A DNA stretch of 5,833 bases from Caldithrix sp. RBG_13_44_9 (GTDB lineage: Bacteria; Calditrichota; Calditrichia; RBG-13-44-9), in the NCBI GenBank assembly GCA_001771055.1, contig MESS01000074.1, positions 7,523 through 13,355 of the forward strand, written 5' to 3'. Positions 4,057 to 5,833 of this stretch are shown here, piece after piece; position 1 is the first letter of the stretch, and each line of letters starts with the position of its first letter. The position numbers and the translations under genes are program-made. A model generated the notes under the pieces. It was not told the DNA's origin and ran no database searches. It worked only from the letters and a program-made list of their open reading frames with translations.

Positions 4057-5481
4057 ATGTTACGGACAATAGTATTCCTCGGTATAATGATTTGGAATAT
4101 ATCTTTATTTAGTCAGGTGAATTATCAGAAATATTTTACTCCCCAGGCGCTGCGGATCGATTTTTACCACACCGGTAATAAAGAGCAGGAAACCATCATC
4201 TGGGATGAACTGTTTAAGGAACCGCAGTGGGCGGGAAATCCTCATAATTTACTGGATACCCTAAATCTGGGAAATTATCTGCTGAAAGTATACGATCTCC
4301 AGACCAACGCCCTCATTTTTTCCTATGGATTCAGTTCATTGTTTCAGGAATGGCAGGCTACCACCGAGGCACTGAACGGCGGCAGCAAAGTGATCGGGGC
4401 TACTCTGCGTATTCCCTTTCCGATCAGCAAAATTCAACTGGAGATCCTGCGCCGGGATGCAAAAAACCTGTTCTCCCGCCAGATAGGCCAATGGAACATC
4501 GATCCCCAATCGGTAGATATTCGCCAGGAAGTCCGGGCGAGATATGACAGCCTCATCGTGATCCAGAAGAGTGGTGATCCGGCAGAAATGGTGGATCTGG
4601 TATTTCTGGGGGAAGGATACACCTCCCAGGAAACCGCTGAATTTGCAGAGGATGTCTGGCGACTCAGCGAGCGCTTATTTTCGGTTGAACCGTTCAACAA
4701 CTATCGCTCGAAATTTAACGTCACCGCTGTATTTTCCGCTTCCCAAGATTCGGGGGTGGATGATCCCAATCAGGGAATTTTTAAAAACACTCCGCTGAAT
4801 TTCAGCTATAATACCTTTGGTTCCCAGCGGTATATGATGAGTTATGACAGTAAAAATATTAATGATCTGGCTTCGGCCGTGCCGTTCGATGCCTTAGCGA
4901 TTGTGGTGAACAGCGAGGTCTATGGAGGAGGTGGAATTTTTAATCTTTACACCGCCCTGGCAGCCGATGATAAGGTTTCCAGCAATATCCTGGTACATGA
5001 AATGGGACATAGCTTTGCCGGATTGGGAGATGAGTATTATACTAAGGATGTAGCCTATCAGGATTTTTATCCCCTCCATGTTGAGCCTTGGGAACCGAAT
5101 CTGACGATTCTTCAGGATTCTGCCAACCTCAAATGGAAACCACTGGTTGAACCGGGAACAGCCCTGCCAACTCCCTGGGACCAGGAAAAATATGACCAGC
5201 GGAATGAAGAATATGTCCAGAAAAGTGCTGAAATGAGAATGGCCAAGAAAAGCAATCACGAGTTGAACCAGCTGAAAGATAATTATACTGAAACCACCAA
5301 CAGCTTTTTTGAGGATCACCCCTATGGTGGTAAAATTGGTGCCTTTGAAGGAGCAGGCTATGCTTTTAAGGGTATTTACCGGCCGGCCCTGGAATGCCTG
5401 ATGTTTTCAAACCGGACTCTGATCTTTGACCAGGTTTGCCAACGGGCTATTATTCAGAGGATTATTTTCCTTACACAATAA
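4057..5481 (+). CDS. Secreted zinc metallopeptidase, M64 (IgA peptidase-like) family
   Basis: This 474-residue protein begins with a signal peptide (one arginine, then the hydrophobic stretch IVFLGIMIWNISLF), probably cut near S19-Q20. A beta-rich N-terminal domain (about 21-150, like Peptidase_M64_N) precedes the catalytic domain, which opens with VDLVFLGEGYTSQE. The zinc site is HEMGHSFAGLGDEY: H314 and H318 bind zinc, E315 is the catalytic base, and D325 or E326 is the likely third ligand. DEYYTKDVAYQDFYPLHVEPWEPN and the C-terminal YRPALECLMF…VCQRAI, with C447 and C461, are also family-typical. The founding member cleaves IgA, but most homologues have unknown substrates, so an IgA target should not be assumed. 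A charged stretch of about 50 residues (375-424) separates the family blocks. There is no C-terminal sorting domain, so it is probably periplasmic or released. The start is supported by AGGA nine bases before ATG 4057. Confidence 0.92.
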   Translation: MLRTIVFLGIMIWNISLFSQVNYQKYFTPQALRIDFYHTGNKEQETIIWDELFKEPQWAGNPHNLLDTLNLGNYLLKVYDLQTNALIFSYGFSSLFQEWQATTEALNGGSKVIGATLRIPFPISKIQLEILRRDAKNLFSRQIGQWNIDPQSVDIRQEVRARYDSLIVIQKSGDPAEMVDLVFLGEGYTSQETAEFAEDVWRLSERLFSVEPFNNYRSKFNVTAVFSASQDSGVDDPNQGIFKNTPLNFSYNTFGSQRYMMSYDSKNINDLASAVPFDALAIVVNSEVYGGGGIFNLYTALAADDKVSSNILVHEMGHSFAGLGDEYYTKDVAYQDFYPLHVEPWEPNLTILQDSANLKWKPLVEPGTALPTPWDQEKYDQRNEEYVQKSAEMRMAKKSNHELNQLKDNYTETTNSFFEDHPYGGKIGAFEGAGYAFKGIYRPALECLMFSNRTLIFDQVCQRAIIQRIIFLTQ

Positions 5482-5517
5482 AAGAATCTCAAAACTTCTG
5501 ATATTCACCACACCAAT

Positions 5518-5563
5518 CTCAGGGAAGAATTTTCCTGAGTTTCCTCTTTTTATTATTTTTTTC
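5518..5563 (+). terminator. Rho-independent terminator after the M64 peptidase gene
   Basis: CTCAGGGAAG (5518-5527) pairs with TTTTCCTGAG (5530-5539), with two G-U pairs, and is followed by a strongly T-rich run to about 5563. It starts 36 bases after the stop codon. It ends the peptidase transcript, so the downstream gene needs its own promoter. Confidence 0.8.
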
Positions 5564-5665
5564 TATCCTTTTCGTTGCGATAAAATCCCAAAAAAAATCT
5601 TTTTTTTCATAAATATCTCCATTTTTTTGCCGATAACTATGTTATCCTTGGTTGAAAAAATCTCT

Positions 5666-5833
5666 ATGATTCAAATAAACAAATTTAAAATATTTTCCCT
5701 GCAGAATCGCATTACCCTGACTATCAGTGTAATTTTTATTGTGGCCTTTCTCAGTTCATTTTTTCTGACCCACCGAAATTATCAGAATTTTTTAGAAAAA
5801 CAGTTCGATGACAATCTGCTGGCTATCGCCGGT
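5666..5833 (+). CDS. Membrane protein, probably sensor histidine kinase N-terminus (partial, cut by window edge)
   Basis: From ATG 5666 the frame stays open to the right edge for 56 codons. The product starts MIQINKFKIFSLQNRITLTI, with a basic cytoplasmic end, then a transmembrane helix (about residues 16-35, ITLTISVIFIVAFLSSFFLT). A charged, outward-facing segment follows (HRNYQNFLEKQFDDNLLAIAG). This ‘short basic tail, LQNRITLTISVIF helix, then a periplasmic helix with FDDNLLAIA’ pattern is typical of histidine kinases with a two-helix sensor region. The HAMP, HisKA and ATPase domains would lie beyond the edge, so kinase identity is inferred. An in-frame ATG at 5639 would add nine residues (MLSLVEKIS); neither start has a clear ribosome binding site. 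I prefer 5666 because it places the basic stretch near the terminus. Confidence 0.6.
   Translation, partial: MIQINKFKIFSLQNRITLTISVIFIVAFLSSFFLTHRNYQNFLEKQFDDNLLAIAG

Noticed and set aside
4894..5319. Minus-strand 141-residue open frame inside the M64 gene
   Set aside because: It is the shadow of a well-supported peptidase gene whose zinc motif lies in the same stretch; no family features are seen in the antisense product.
1..5833. tRNA or rRNA genes and a complete insertion sequence
   Set aside because: I saw no cloverleaf with a TTC-type T-loop, no rRNA-like conserved stretch and no transposase frame.
1..5833. The response regulator and the sensor kinase as a cognate pair
   Set aside because: They lie about 5.5 kb apart at opposite edges on opposite strands, with unrelated genes between. 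Nothing in the window links them.

Overview
The window looks like chromosomal DNA from a moderate-GC, Gram-negative member of the FCB superphylum (Bacteroidota/Ignavibacteria/Calditrichota-like lineages). This rests on three inferences: a secreted M64 peptidase of the kind common there, a signal peptide with an ‘LFSQ’-type end, and intergenic repeat ‘phrases’ (GCCCCxxxGGGGC triloop hairpins, CCTGCCTG/CAGGCAGG palindromes, GCCAACT-type tandem tracts) that I associate from memory with such genomes. Clear AAGGAG-type ribosome binding sites precede several genes, so it is not a typical SD-poor Bacteroidia genome. The phylum cannot be fixed from this sequence alone.

Layout. 1-160 (-): the first 53 codons of a response regulator, cut by the window edge. 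161-543: intergenic, with a candidate response-regulator promoter, three inverted repeats, then a 36-bp palindrome that is probably the toxin-antitoxin operator. 544-1105 (+): a compact Phd/YefM antitoxin and RelE/ParE toxin pair with a 17-nt overlap. 1106-1520: no gene, but a cluster of small triloop hairpins (REP-like) and a separate large ACCGTT/AACGGT inverted repeat beside the next gene's stop. 1521-2393 (-): a cytoplasmic TPR-repeat protein. 2523-3680 (+): an acyl-CoA dehydrogenase most like the short/branched-chain (ACADSB) type, divergent from the TPR gene. 3681-4056: no gene, one long inverted repeat followed by a patchwork of short tandem-repeat tracts. 4057-5481 (+): a secreted M64-family zinc peptidase, followed by a good rho-independent terminator. 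5666-5833 (+): the N-terminus of a membrane protein that looks like a sensor histidine kinase, cut by the right edge.

The genes do not form one pathway. The toxin-antitoxin pair is a self-contained operon, the dehydrogenase is a lone catabolic enzyme, the peptidase has its own terminator, and the two signalling fragments lie at opposite ends. I found no convincing new multi-gene system. The least explained parts are the intergenic repeats, which occupy most of the three larger gene-free gaps.
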